This document shows, piece after piece, positions 11,484 to 21,914 of a stretch of 64,000 nt of DNA. How positions within the stretch are numbered: position 1 is the first letter of the stretch; every line of letters begins with the position of its first letter. Position numbers and translations under genes: made by a program. The DNA lies in NCBI GenBank assembly GCA_029215795.1, contig JARDYH010000005.1, forward strand, positions 16,400,001 to 16,464,000, read 5' to 3'. The notes below the pieces were generated by a model. It ran no database searches. It was not told the DNA's origin and saw only the letters and a list, made by a program, of their open reading frames with translations. This stretch comes from Anniella stebbinsi. Its lineage: Eukaryota > Chordata > Lepidosauria > Squamata > Anniellidae.

Positions 11484-11805
11484 TAGGGTGACCCTATGGA
11501 AAGGAGGACAGGGCTCTCCTGTATCTTCAACAGTTGTATAGAAAAGGGGATTTCAGCAGGCATCATTTGTATATACGCAGCCCCTGGTGAAATTCCCTCT
11601 TCATCACAACAGTTCAAGCTGCAGGAGCCCTCCCCACTTGAATCTATACGAAAGACGTCAGGGCTGCTGCAGCTTTAACTGCTGGGATGAAGAGGGAATT
11701 TCACCAGGGGCTGCATGCGTAACAACGATACCTGCTGAAATTCCCTTTTCTATGCAACTGTCAAAGATACAGGAGCCCTGTCCTTCTTTTCATATGGTCA
11801 CCCTA
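11484..11805. mobile_element. 320-bp foldback element, hAT-like, copy 2
   Basis: Ends TAGGGTGACCCTATGG and CATATGGTCACCCTA are inverted, as are ATCTTCAACAGTTGTATAG and CTATGCAACTGTCAAAGAT. The flanks CCTTTATT and CTTTATGG are only partly alike, so the duplication is decayed or displaced by one base. It is more diverged than copies 1, 3 and 4. Confidence 0.85.
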
Positions 11806-11921
11806 CTTTATGGGAAAATCTCCTTGCATGTAGAAAACCAGCATGTCCTTGAGGAAGCTAGGAGCTGAAATCTTCCCTCCGACTTGCTAGCTTACCCCCA
11901 CCTCCTAACACAGATAATTTA

Positions 11922-12010
11922 GAATTCAATCCTAGGCACTGTCTACTCAGAAGTAAGTCTCACTGGGTTATATGGAACTTGCTTGCAGGTAAGTGTGTAT
12001 AGGTTTGCGC
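11922..12010. repeat. CCCATTGA-type palindromic repeat, diverged
   Basis: CAATCCTAGGCACTGTCTAC TCAGAAGTAAGTCTCACTGG and TTGCTTGCAGGTAAGTGTGT match the family at 738-830, with the central inversion partly lost. Confidence 0.65.
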
Positions 12011-13394
12011 CTGAGTCACTCTAAACTTGTAGACTTGTTCACACCCTAAAGGCCTCTAGAGGTTGCGATGCCAGGATTTAGATGTTGCTTGAAGTGTTAC
12101 GGCAGCCCTTCCGGAACGCAAATATTCAGCCACGCTTTATCGATGGTAGGAAAACATCCTACCGTGCTCGACGGGCAACGGAAGCCACTAATAGCAACTG
12201 GCACGGGGCATCGTTAATCTGTGAGTGTCACAAAGCACTCAGCAGGACCTGGATAATGAGACCCCCAGCAACAGGATTAAAAGTAAATAAACCAGCAACC
12301 GAAAAGCAGCTTGGGCTAAGCTGAATTCAGACCATGTTGAAATAATGAGCAGAGATGACCTTCGCCACTGACTGATCCTAGGTGGCTGCCTGGGGGGCAT
12401 TTTGAAGGGGGCAGGACATTTGCAGCTGTCCCCAGCCCTCCACTGTGCCCCCCACATACACTGCCAAATGCAGCAGTGACACAAAACCCCAACTTTTTAG
12501 TGCTAAGAGACAGTGAATGGGTCACATTTAGCTTGAGAACAACCTAACATTGACATTTGGTGGTAAACCGCCACCCCCATCAACCCATTGCACCTGCAAA
12601 ATGTGGCCCATGGGGGGGAAGAAGCAAAAAGGCCCCTAGACCCACCCCCCAGTTAATCTTATTAATTTCCTCCATATGGTGTCCTCTTTTACAGAGGGCA
12701 GTCCTCTCTTTGAAAGCCTGCTAGAAGGCTGTACTCTGTTTTGAAGGTGCCGTCTATTTGAAGGTCTGTCCATTCCCAAGTCCTTTATAAAGATAAAGAT
12801 CCATCTGAACGAACAGCTGGGCCTTGAAATTGCCCAACTAGTGCACCTGGTCGTAGTCTTCCATACTATGGATTTTATCCAGTTTTAGTCCTGCTGAAAG
12901 TAGTTTGAGTGAAATTAATGGAATTTAAATCAGTTCATTTCAGTGGGTGTAACTCTGAGTAGGGCTAACGTTGGATGCAACACTGCGTTAAGATGCACTG
13001 TACTTCTGTTTCAATGATAATCATTTCTTAATTTGCATCTATATATGTAAACTTGCAAATGGGCCCAACTTTACACGGTTTGGAATTGCCTTTAGGTTGA
13101 AGCCTTGAAGTAGACTTACACAGCTGTCAATGTTGGACATTTTGGGCTCGCTCCAGCTGAGTGAAGGTATGCCTGCTGGCACCCCTAAGCACAGCCCCTG
13201 CCATGATCTACCCCCATAGCTCTCTGAAGGAGGAGGGGCTGTCCACTCCATCCCTCTAGGCGGAGCTGTCCCACAGCAGAAAGGATTGGGTAACCCTATA
13301 ACTTGACCAACTAATTTTTCTAGCTTCTTTTTTCTTTTATTTTCTTTTTTCATACTTTAACATGTTGGGTCCCCCCCCCAGTATTTGGAGCTTG

Positions 13395-13429
<35 letters not shown>

Positions 13430-13620
13430 CTTAAAAAAATGAGTGTGGTATGGTTAAAATCTGCTCACTGCAATGCCAAATCATGATGCAAAAGTTGATT
13501 GAAACCAATCAAATGCTATTGAAGCAGCATATATTTTTAAAAATATATATATGATTTGCCGCCTTTTTGTCTCAGGAAGGCGGTTGAAATATGTCTAAAA
13601 CCATCCCAGATAGAGGTAGA
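12011..13620. other. Gene-free stretch with two minor repeats
   Basis: Mostly unique DNA. A GGGGGGCATTTTGAAGGGGG block at about 12391-12412 recurs near 60208-60223, so part of 12370-12630 belongs to a dispersed family. A diverged TTGGATGCAACACTG palindromic repeat lies at about 12870-12990. An (ATT)n microsatellite is at 13396-13425. No exon seen. Confidence 0.45.
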
Positions 13621-13975
13621 GGCCCCCTCCACAAGGATGCGCTTTTGCGCCCGGTTCGGGGATTATGCGCATTTTCGCGGAGGCGCATTTACGCCTAATC
13701 CCTCTGCACGGGAGGCGGCGAGAGGCGGCGAAGCGCATTAATTGATGTCCAAAAAGCGCTTTAGAAGACGTTAATGCGCATAATCGCTTGTTCACACGGC
13801 GAAAATGCGCTTTAACGGCCGGAGAAAAATAAAAGTCGCTATTTAACGCGCATTCGAAAATGCGCATTATCGGGGAGATAACGCGCCTGTATGCCCGTTT
13901 TGCGCTCCGCTGGTGTGGAGGTAAAATTTATAATGAGCCTTCAAGGCTCATTAAACGTCTCGTGTGGAGGAGGCC
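13621..13975. mobile_element. CpG-dense terminal-inverted-repeat element rich in GCGCATT
   Basis: The left end GGCCCCCTCCACAAGGATG and the right end CTCGTGTGGAGGAGGCC are inverted copies. The interior holds about ten GCGC sites, mostly as GCGCATT or its complement AATGCGC, in a region whose surroundings are CpG-poor. A perfect hairpin AATGAGCCTTCAAGGCTCATT lies at about 13932-13952. No target duplication is clear. No long open frame is convincing. I do not recognise the family. Confidence 0.6.
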
Positions 13976-14044
13976 AGAGAAAATCGTAAAAAAAAAAGCC
14001 CATAACAATTGGATGTATGTTTTTTAAGTCTATTGAAGACTCAA

Positions 14045-14186
14045 AACACACACACACACACATACACACGTGTGTGTGTGTGTGTGTGTATATATGTGTG
14101 TGTGTGTATGTGTGTTTGTATATATATATGTGTGTGTGTATATATATGTGTTTGTGTGTATATATATATATGTGTGTGTGTGTTTG

Positions 14187-14219
<33 letters not shown>

Positions 14220-14274
14220 ATGTATATGCATATATGTGTGTATGTATGTATGTAAATATGTGTGTGTATATGTG

Positions 14275-14315
<41 letters not shown>

Positions 14316-14324
14316 ATATATATA

Positions 14325-14363
<39 letters not shown>

Positions 14364-14368
14364 GTATG
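14045..14368. repeat. Compound (CA)n-(TG)n-(TA)n microsatellite
   Basis: Begins as CACACACA, switches strand to TGTGTGTG at about 14070, then alternates TG and TATA blocks for 300 bp, ending in a pure (TA) run at about 14341-14363. Apparent proteins rich in Cys-Val or His-Thr from this block are artefacts. Confidence 0.97.
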
Positions 14369-15602
14369 AAGAAAAAGTCTAGCAAATGCAAATGTTATGC
14401 ACACCGATTCCCTGTTTTCTCCTCTTTTTGGGTGCTGCATTTCCTCTTTTTTGGTAATTTATATGTGGCCACCTTTGCCCTCCGTTAACTTTTCTATTTC
14501 TCTTCTGAGCCTGTTTATATCGTTGGCCCGACACACCAAGGCAAACTGGAATATTTTAACCCAAGTCTCTCGAGCCAGCCTTGCTCCTTGGGCAGGGCTG
14601 AGGCCGCTCTGTTTTTCTTCCTGCGGTGGAGCCTCTTGCGTTTTGATCTGGCTGAGGATGAGGTGTGTGTGCGTGCGTGTGTGTGTGTGTGTGTGTGCGC
14701 AAGCCTGTGTTTTCACTTTGGCTGTTCTCCCAAGGATCAGTTTTTAGCGCAGAAGCTGTCCGACTGTATCAGACGCTATACCAAAGCCAGCGATTTGCTG
14801 GCTGTCGGGGCGGTTTTGGTGGGCTTGTTCGTAAGTGTCTGGAGGGAGAGGATGCGATTAGTGGTTTTGCTTCTCAGGGCGGAATCTGAAGCCCATTTAC
14901 TTATGGTGCGACTTGATAGCTGGTTGGGAGTTTATGTAAGGAAGCCCCAGGTTAACCGGGGCTATTACTCTGCATCAATTTGCTTCCACCCACGAACCAG
15001 AGCCTGTGTCAAAGTGACCCCAATTCTGCCTTGAGAAATGCCCGGGTGTACAAAAGGAATCTAATACCGAAATGGTATGGGAAAAGATAGGCAATTATAT
15101 GTATATCACTCATACTTGCTCAGCCGATTGCCGAATTTGAAGATTGCGCCAAGCCCTGCACACATCCCTTTCCTGCTTATCTCCCTACCCATAAGGACTA
15201 GAATATTTTTTTTCTCTTTTTAGTGAAAGCTGAGGTTCCCAGGATGCTCTCTTCTGCTCCAGGGACTGAATAATGTGCTGTGGGATATTGTCAAACGTGC
15301 ACTGAATACATTCAACTTGTAATACAGCCAAAAGCCATGATCTCCCCTGCCACAAAAGATTAGTTGGAATTAAGTCCCATTGGAACCAATAAGACCAGTT
15401 AGTTGTTCTCGTGGCTAAGGTATCTCATTGATCTCAGTGGGGCTGTCTTGAGCGTGACTAGTTTGTTTTCTTTTGATTGGGGCCACTAGAGTAGTTTTCC
15501 CCTTGGTGTGTCTGCTTCTGCCGAATCTTTCGTGAGAACAAGATTTGTATATCCTTAAGTTTCTTTGGGTTACTGGCGGGGAGGGGGAGATTGCGAACAA
15601 AT
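14369..15602. other. Unique DNA with a (GT)n microsatellite
   Basis: About 1.2 kb without named repeats apart from (GT)n at about 14665-14698. A + strand open frame (14588-15034) runs through the GT repeat and then encodes a non-repetitive segment (QKLSDCIRRYTKASDLLAVG) ahead of CGTAAGTG. I do not recognise it and do not call it a gene. Confidence 0.4.
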
Positions 15603-15735
15603 GGGTTGGATCCATATGAAATCATACTTGGAGTAGACCCATTGAAATCAGTGGAGCTGTAGTCACAACTAACTTCATTCCCCTTGGTTTCAATGGGTCT
15701 ACTCTTAAGTATGAGTAAATCTGGATCCAGCCCAA
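15603..15735. repeat. TTGGATCC / AGTAGACCCATTGAAAT palindromic repeat
   Basis: AGTAGACCCATTGAAATCAG on the left is mirrored by TTTCAATGGGTCTACTCTTA on the right, around GTCACAACTAACTTC. Same family as 34808-34885, 44547-44665, 48198-48325 and 56527-56645. Confidence 0.8.
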
Positions 15736-16204
15736 CGTTTGTAATCCTGGAATGATTGATTGACTGGGTTGTTGGATTGATTGACTGACTGATTTAAAAG
15801 TTTTCTAGGCCGCATTCAGTTAGAACATCCAAGCTGGCTGGGAATTGTGTTTGCAATACGTAAAATCGTTGCCTTCGGTGAGCTCTGGTGTTTCTGGCCC
15901 CAAAGGTTCAGTTGTTTTTCCTCCCAAGCCTCTAGTCATGCCCCAGTCCCCCTAGTCTCCTGTCTCTCAAATGACACATGTCTTTGCCCTAATGCTACAC
16001 TTCTCTTCCGCAACATATATAAACCTGCTCATTCATTGGGGTTGTCCTCTAAGGCCCTGCTCCTGGTGCCATTGCTGTACTTTGGAAATGTGTTGGCTGG
16101 TTAATGGGGAAAACTCCTTCTCTAGGGAATAGAATCCCCTTCTCAGAGATGCTCATTTGGCATCTCCTCTGCTGTCCCTTAGGCACCAAGTGAAAATTCT
16201 GGGA
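15736..16204. other. Gene-free stretch
   Basis: A few TTGATTGACTGACTG tetranucleotide-like units near 15756-15795. Nothing else is recognised. Confidence 0.4.
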
Positions 16205-16395
16205 GGTGGACATAGTTCAGTGGTGAAGCAGCTGCTCCGCGTGTAGGGCAGCCCAGGTTCGATCCCCGGCTTCTCCAGGCAAGGCTGGGAAAATTCCTGC
16301 CTGAAGCCCTAGAGAAGTGCTGCAAGGCAGTGTTGATAATACTCGGCTAGATGGATCAAGGGCCGACTCAGTGTTAGGCATCCTACATTCCTATT
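16205..16395 (+). mobile_element. tRNA-derived SINE
   Basis: CATAGTTCAGTGGTGAAGCA (A-box region) and GGTTCGATCCCCGGC (B box), then GCTTCTCCAGGCAAGG and the end CTAGATGGATCAAGGGCCGA. Diverged copy of the SINE at 3662-3855. Confidence 0.85.
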
Positions 16396-17639
16396 ATCTT
16401 GCGCTTTTGGAGAGTAATAAATGGGATCTCTCTGGGATTTAGCTGCCTGCATGTCTTGCTGCCTATGGTTTAGTTACTATATGTGTGTCTGTGTGTTAGT
16501 TGGTTAGTTTAATTTTTATGGGGTATGTTCCATTTTGGATTGGAAGCCGCTTTAAAGACGTTGCGGTGGAAAGGTGGGGTGTAAACGTTTCAAACAGAGA
16601 TAAAGCACCTTGGAGAACATATCAGAGATTGAGTGGTGAGGAAGCATGCAGATATGCCTTGCGCAAAATTACGTTTTCTTTTGTGCATAATTTATTCTGC
16701 ATCCAGAATGTCTGGGTTCGTTAGTTTTTTTCTAGCTATTTTTACAGAATCTGGGTTGCGGGCAGCTTTGTAAAATTGTACTCTCTATACTGTATAAACC
16801 AGTTAGGTTTTCATACTTTCTGTCTTCAAGGGGCCATCTCCCCTGACTTGTCTTACTAGGAACTCCTCTAAATGTTACAAAATATTCAAGAAAGTGTTTC
16901 AGGATGCATTGCGCTGGGCCAATGCATCCTGCATGAACTTAAAAAGACCCAACACATTAGGAGGGCACCAGATTGGGGAAGACTGCCCTAGAACTAGGGA
17001 CCAATGGATCAGTCTTATTTGTGATCTGTGTCAATTTCATATGTGTTCATTCATTAGGTCCATTCTGTTGCTTTTTCACCTTAATCCACGATTTATAAAT
17101 GTGAAAATTTGTACATAAGATGTATTGAAATACATAATTTTGTATGCGTTTTCTCTCAAAATGCACATTTATGAATATGTTTTACCTCAGTGTACACATT
17201 TCTAACTTGTCTCTCCCCCCCCCCCCCCCCCCCGGAAATATGTATTAAAATGGCATTTTGGTACATTAACTTTTTAAATTAAAATGGTAAGAAATATACA
17301 ACATAAATAAATAAATAATCAGAGCTATGCAAAAGTAAATAATAACTCATCGTACATATGCATGAATTATAATAGACGAATTCCGACTAATACAAATAGT
17401 GAATATGGATGAATGCTATCCTGGAATTTATCATTCCAAAATGGAACAACCGTGCCCCATTTTTCAGTACTCAAACAATTGATTCTCTCTTGCTCTTATA
17501 CAGTCATTTTCATCGTTATCAGTTACGTCCCGTGTCCGAAAAAAACAATCAGACAATTTTGTTAACTTTTTTTATTATTATTTGAGCTGAAAAAATTGGA
17601 GCAGCTTGAAATCTGAACTCAATTTCAAAGAAGCTCTCA
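16396..17639. other. Gene-free, AT-rich stretch with poly-C
   Basis: TTATGGGGTATGTTCCATTT and GAAAGGTGGGGTGTAAACG near 16510-16590 look like an old CR1 tail. GCATCCTGCATGAAC...GGAGGGCACCAGATTGGGG at 16920-16985 is a fragment of the ACTCCCATCA family. A C20 run lies at about 17215-17234. No exon seen. Confidence 0.45.
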
Positions 17640-17900
17640 GGGCCTCCATTTCAGTGGTGGGTGGGGTTGAAGGCAAATTAGGGCAGGGCCAAGATGCTAA
17701 AAATAGCAGGACATTTTAACTTGAAGCTCTTACAACAAACGCTTAAGAGAGGCATCAACCTTTGAGAATGGGAAAAAGACTGCATAAAGGATAGGAAACA
17801 CAAAACAATTGGTCATGGCAGGGGAGGTAGCAAGGGGAAGGAGAAGGGGTGGGGCCATATGGGGAGCGCTGGAACCTCAGACAGGCTGAATTTGGCACAT
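17640..17900 (+). repeat. Dispersed repeat (GGGGTGGGGCCA / AAGCTCTTAC family)
   Basis: The order TGAAGGCAAATTAGGGCAGG, TTTTAACTTGAAGCTCTTAC, GAGAGGCATCAACCTTTGAG, GGAGAAGGGGTGGGGCCATA recurs at 21915-22290 and 59425-59735, and in reverse at 40435-41185 and 43405-43730. It is a family of about 300 bp that I cannot assign to a class. Confidence 0.65.
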
Positions 17901-18068
17901 GAGCCTGAGGTTGTGTCCCCTGGCTTAGTGGGAAGGGCCGAGGTGGCAGGAAAAGGAAGATCAAAGAGGGACTCTCGGCCACGTCTCAACCTCTGTTGGG
18001 CGTTGTTGTTTTGGTGGAAGAGGCTATGATGGGCAGCTATTGAGCAGCATCTCCTTATGTCTCAACAG

Positions 18069-18268
18069 CTGCCGTGAAGCTCTGCGTCTCCTTGCGGGTC
18101 CCCCAGACCATCCCCATGGACCTGCGGATTGGACAGCGCCTCGCCAAATCTGGCCCCGACACTGCCTTGCTGGCCCTGAAGCAGACGCAGCAGCAGCTGC
18201 AACACCAACTCTTCCTGGCGAGCTTGCACCAGCAGCAAGTGGAACAGCTCACCTACCCGCACTTGCGG
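18069..18268 (+). CDS. HDAC7: HDAC7 exon a: CtBP-like motif and Gln-rich helix
   Basis: Acceptor CTCAACAG before 18069 and donor GTGAGT after 18268. The frame reads AVKLCVSLRVPQTIP and then MDLRIGQR; the conservative start is ATG 18116 (residue 1), giving 51 residues and ending in phase 0. The open frame continues upstream to the acceptor without a stop, so an earlier exon may supply a longer N-terminus, as in human isoforms. PMDLR resembles the PxDLS motif bound by the corepressor CtBP in class IIa enzymes. The following LLALKQTQQQLQHQLFLASL is closer to the Gln-rich helix of HDAC4/5/9 than the mammalian HDAC7 text I recall. Confidence 0.93.
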
Positions 18269-18484
18269 GTGAGTATGTCGTGCTTTCTCAGGACCTGGGC
18301 TGAGGAAGTGGGTGCCATGTGCTCCCCCAGAGCTTGTTTCAGGCCAACTTTGCCTCCCTTCCCGTTCCCAGTTCTTTGGCAGCAGAACTGGAACAGATGT
18401 AAACCCTCGAGGACCACTCGGAAGCCATGGACTCAATCAGTATTTTGTAAAATAACAAACTAGTGCTGTGCAGAAAATTTTGAT

Positions 18485-19215
18485 TACTGTATTTCATCAA
18501 ATCTAAGATGCCATCAATTGTAAGATGCACCTTAATTTCAGGGCCACCAACAGGGAAAACGTTTTGCATCGATTCTAAGACGCACCTTAATTTCAGCACC
18601 CCTCCCTCCTCCCCCCTCCCCTCCATCGCTGTCTCCCGTCCTCGCTGCCGCCGCCGCTGCTCCACGCCACTGCCAGCACTCGCCTCGGCTTGGCAAGGTG
18701 TCGTTACTGGGAACTAGGCCGCGATCTGGCCTAGTTCCCAGTAACTATGCCTTGCCAGGCCAAGGCGAGCGTTGCCAACGGCGCGGAACAGCAGCGGCGG
18801 CAGTGAGGATGGGCGACGGCAATGGAGGGGAGGGTTAGGGCCCTGCAAGTCCCCCCTCCCCACTTACCTTGATCGCTGCTGCCTCGGCCCGGGAAGGCTT
18901 CAGTACTGGGAAGGAGGCCGCGATCTCGGGAGATCTCGCGAGATTGCGGCCTCCTTCCCAGTACTGAAGCCTTCCCAGGCCAAGGCAGCAGTGATCAAGG
19001 TAAGTGGGGAGGAGGGACTTCTGACCGGCCTTGTGGGGTCCCTCGGGACCCACTAGGGTGAGTCGCGGGGGGGGGCATGCAGAGCCCTAGTGCCTTCTGC
19101 AAAACGCGGGAGAAATCCGGCGATTCTAAGTCGCCATTGATTCTAAGATGCACCCCGTTTTTACAGATGTAAACATGGGAGAAAAAGTGCATCTTAGAAT
19201 CGATGAAATACGGTA
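18485..19215. mobile_element. GC-rich element with terminal inverted repeats and two large internal hairpins
   Basis: The left end TACTGTATTTCATCAAATC and the right end ATTCTAGTTTC-like complement (read at 19190-19215 as TTAGAATCGATGAAATACGG) are inverted; TA flanks both ends, consistent with a TA target site but not proof. Inside, about 18680-18770 folds around GGGAACTAGGCCGCGATC and about 18850-19016 folds around TCGGGAGATCTCGCGAGA with arms of about 75 bp. The two hairpins share CTGGGAA...GGCCGCGATC. No transposase frame. It lies in the intron between exons a and b. Confidence 0.7.
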
Positions 19216-19269
19216 TTCCATTTTTGGCCTTTTGTGGGGGGTGAGGGAAATACGAAAACTCTGATGAAA

Positions 19270-19461
19270 GAGGCTGGGAGAGTTGAGAATTTTGGGGAAT
19301 ATTCTCCTTGGAGAGGGGAAGGGTTTTTCTTTTTAAACACCCCTGGCACTTGCAGGAGCCCAAGAGTTCTTCCTGAATGCCTATTGGAGAGGGCGGGGGT
19401 CACATGGTCTCCAAGAGGCATTGAGGAAGAACTCCTGGGCTCCTCCAAGTGCAGGGTTTAA

Positions 19462-19510
<49 letters not shown>

Positions 19511-19625
19511 TAAATAGAAAGACCCTCGCCCCAAAACAATGAGCTACACTTTTAAAAGGTATGTGGAAATGTTGTCCCCCTCCCCAAGGAGAAAATGCTC
19601 CAAAATTCTCCCCTTACTGCAAAAG
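19270..19625. repeat. Foldback repeat with central (AAT)n
   Basis: GAGAATTTTGGGGAATATTC with CTCCTTGGAGAGGGG (19280-19320) pairs with CCTCCCCAAGGAGAAAATGC and TCCAAAATTCTCCCC (19577-19614). Inside, GGAGCCCAAGAGTTCTTCCT pairs with AGGAAGAACTCCTGGGCTCC. The (AAT)n microsatellite at about 19461-19510 sits in the right half. Confidence 0.75.
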
Positions 19626-19722
19626 AGGCAGATAAAAAACAATTCGTCTTTCGCAGGGAGAGAAAAAAATTCCCAAAATTGGGGGCTGGATTCAGCACAG
19701 CACTATAACAAGCCCCAAGCCA

Positions 19723-19830
19723 GGGGTAACCAACCTGATGTTCTCCAGATGTACAACTCTCATACATTTTGGCCTTGCTGGCTAGGACTGATGGGAGTTG
19801 TAGTCCCAAAGATGTAGACAACACCAGGTT
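19723..19830. repeat. ACTCCCATCA-type palindromic repeat, diverged
   Basis: GGTAACCAACCTGATGTTCT, TACAACTCTCATACATTTTG and GATGGGAGTTGTAGTCCCAA. Confidence 0.75.
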
Positions 19831-20180
19831 GCCTACCCCTCTTTCCTAAACTCACTTGAACTTCTGCTTTCCACAGATGTTGATAACTGGTGGCTAGATC
19901 AGGGACTCTTGAGTCGCTTGTCTTTTGCCATGGTATTATTAGGCACTGCGAAGTTTGAGCCCTGAGTCCTGTTGTGCGTATGTGCGTGAGGAATCTTTTT
20001 CACCTGGCTCCGGTTGGTGGGTCTCAAGGTTCTACTAAAAAAACAAGCAAAGGAGATTCCACTGGTCTCAGATCTTCCTACCCTGGGGTCATGCCATGTC
20101 ATGCTTCCTTCCTGGTTGAAGATGTTAATTGACCTCGCCTTGGAATGTTTGTTCAGTCTCTTTTTCCTCTCCATGTCCAG

Positions 20181-20271
20181 GTGCCGATGGAGCCACCACC
20201 CCAAGATTCCGTCCCTGGGAAGCAGGAACAGGAGCTGAGGCTGCTCTTGAATAAAGACAAAAGCAAACGCA
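20181..20271 (+). CDS. HDAC7: HDAC7 exon b
   Basis: Acceptor CATGTCCAG, donor GTAAGA. Encodes VPMEPPPQDSVPGKQEQELR and LLLNKDKSKR, residues 52-81 plus the first base of Ser82. QEQELRxLLxKDKSKRS is a signature of HDAC7 just ahead of the MEF2-binding segment. It enters in phase 0 after exon a and leaves in phase 1. Confidence 0.95.
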
Positions 20272-20337
20272 GTAAGAGCGCAATCTCTCTTTCTCACTGC
20301 CCTCTTTGTGCCTTGTTGTCATACCAGGAATTGAGAG

Positions 20338-20575
20338 CCAGTCTGGTGTAGTGGCTAGAGTGTTGGACTGGGAGTTGGGAGATCTGGATTCTAGTCCCCA
20401 GTCAGCATAGAAGCTCACTGGGTGACTTTGGGTCAGTCACAGACTCTCAGCCCAACCGACCTCACAGGGTGGTTGTTGTGAGGATAAAATGGAGAGGAGG
20501 ATTATGTATGCCACCTTGGGTTCCTTGGAGGAAAAAAGGCGGGATTTAAATGTTAATAATAATAACAATTAGCAG
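20338..20575 (+). mobile_element. tRNA-derived SINE of a second family (GTGTAGTGGCTAGAGTG)
   Basis: GAGAGCCAGTCTGGTGTAGT then GGCTAGAGTGTTGGACTGGG, GACTTTGGGTCAGTCACAGA, AACCGACCTCACAGGGTGGT and a LINE-like tail GGAAAAAAGGCGGGATTTAA with AATAATAAC. The head resembles a tRNA promoter. A reverse copy is at 35010-35250. It lies in the long intron following exon b. Confidence 0.8.
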
Positions 20576-21133
20576 CAGCAGCAGACACAATCCAGCTGCA
20601 AAAATAATTTGCCAACAACTGGCCATCAAATTCAACCTCATCAAACAACCTACAACATTCTATACATACTCATCTGAAACAGTCTTGGAAAGTGCAGATC
20701 ATAAAATATACTGGGACAGAACAATTCATTCATATGGATAAGATAATTCATATGGATAAGATAATACCTTGCAACCAATGAGACATAAGAAGTTTTACAC
20801 ACACAAAAAACACCCCACACTTACCTCATTGACATAGCAATACCTAATGGCAAAAATGTTGTAGAAAAGAAGAGGAAAAGAGAGAGAAAAATACACCACT
20901 GGCCATGGAAATTAAATAACTATGGCAACAGGAAAAGGTTACAATTATTCCGTTGGTCACATCAGTCACCTGCATCACATCAAAAACTTTTACAGAAACC
21001 TTCAGAAATTCGACCTACAAAAATACATCCACACCAACATCCAGAAAGCAGTCTTACTTAAATAGCCAGAAAATTCCTAAATCTGTAAAAGACAGCATAA
21101 CTCGGCAAAGCCCTATGAGCAAGAAAAGAGAGA

Positions 21134-21135
<2 letters not shown>

Positions 21136-21170
<35 letters not shown>

Positions 21171-21345
21171 TGCATTTATATACCACCCCATAGCTGAAGC
21201 TCTCTGAGCGGTTTACAAAAAATTAAAAACTTTGAACATTAAAAAACCGATATACAAAATTTAAAACCATGAAGAGCATAAAAACAGGTTATAAATACAA
21301 TATCCATTTGAAATCAACAACAACAACAACAACAACAATAATAAT
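21136..21345 (-). mobile_element. CR1-like LINE 3' end, reverse, with flanking microsatellites
   Basis: (ATT)n at about 21136-21170 is followed by TTTATATACCACCCCATAGC and GCTCTCTGAGCGGTTTACAA, the reverse complement of the AAACCGCCCAGAGAG...GGTATATAAA tail. (CAA)n and (AAT)n follow to 21352. The same tail in reverse is at 33187-33400. Confidence 0.75.
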
Positions 21346-21516
21346 AATAATAATTGCTGCTTTCCGGCTGTTTCATAATCATGCATTTTCTACTACGACT
21401 CCCAATATCCCACAGCAAGCTTGGGGAAAACTGATCTTCTCTGACTTCCCCCCAAAATGCAAAGCTCTCTTGTACCTGCAGCATGCCATATCCAGGCTGG
21501 GAGTATTGTACCACAT

Positions 21517-21615
21517 TTACAGCTCAATCCTATCCATGTCTCACTGAGAAGTAATGCCCATTGACTTCAATGGGGCTTACGCCCAGTTGAGTATGTATAG
21601 GATCGCAGTCTTAAG
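21517..21615. repeat. CCCATTGA palindromic repeat
   Basis: CAATCCTATCCATGTCTCAC, GCCCATTGACTTCAATGGGG and GTATGTATAGGATCGCAGTC. Confidence 0.8.
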
Positions 21616-21914
21616 GTATGTGATCGCAGGCACCAAGAGGAAAGGGGGTTTGCATTTTATAAACACACAGCCAATCCAAAATGAAATCTTGAGAAGTATT
21701 TCAATATTTGACAATAGGTACTAAGGTTAGTTATAGCCTCAGCGATAACAGGGATACTGTGAATGACTGTGATTTCTGGTTTCTCCTGTGTACACCACGC
21801 ATCTTGTCTTCTGGAGAAATGTTGAGAAGGCCGCATGTTTGAAAAGGTTATTGCTGGATCTCTGCAACAATACTGTTGGGTCTCTGCAGTGGTTTGAAAG
21901 AACAGGTGGTGTAA

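Noticed and set aside
14009..14488. Long open frames on both strands rich in Cys-Val-Tyr or His-Thr-Ile
   Set aside because: They are translations of the CA/TG/TA microsatellite at 14045-14368.
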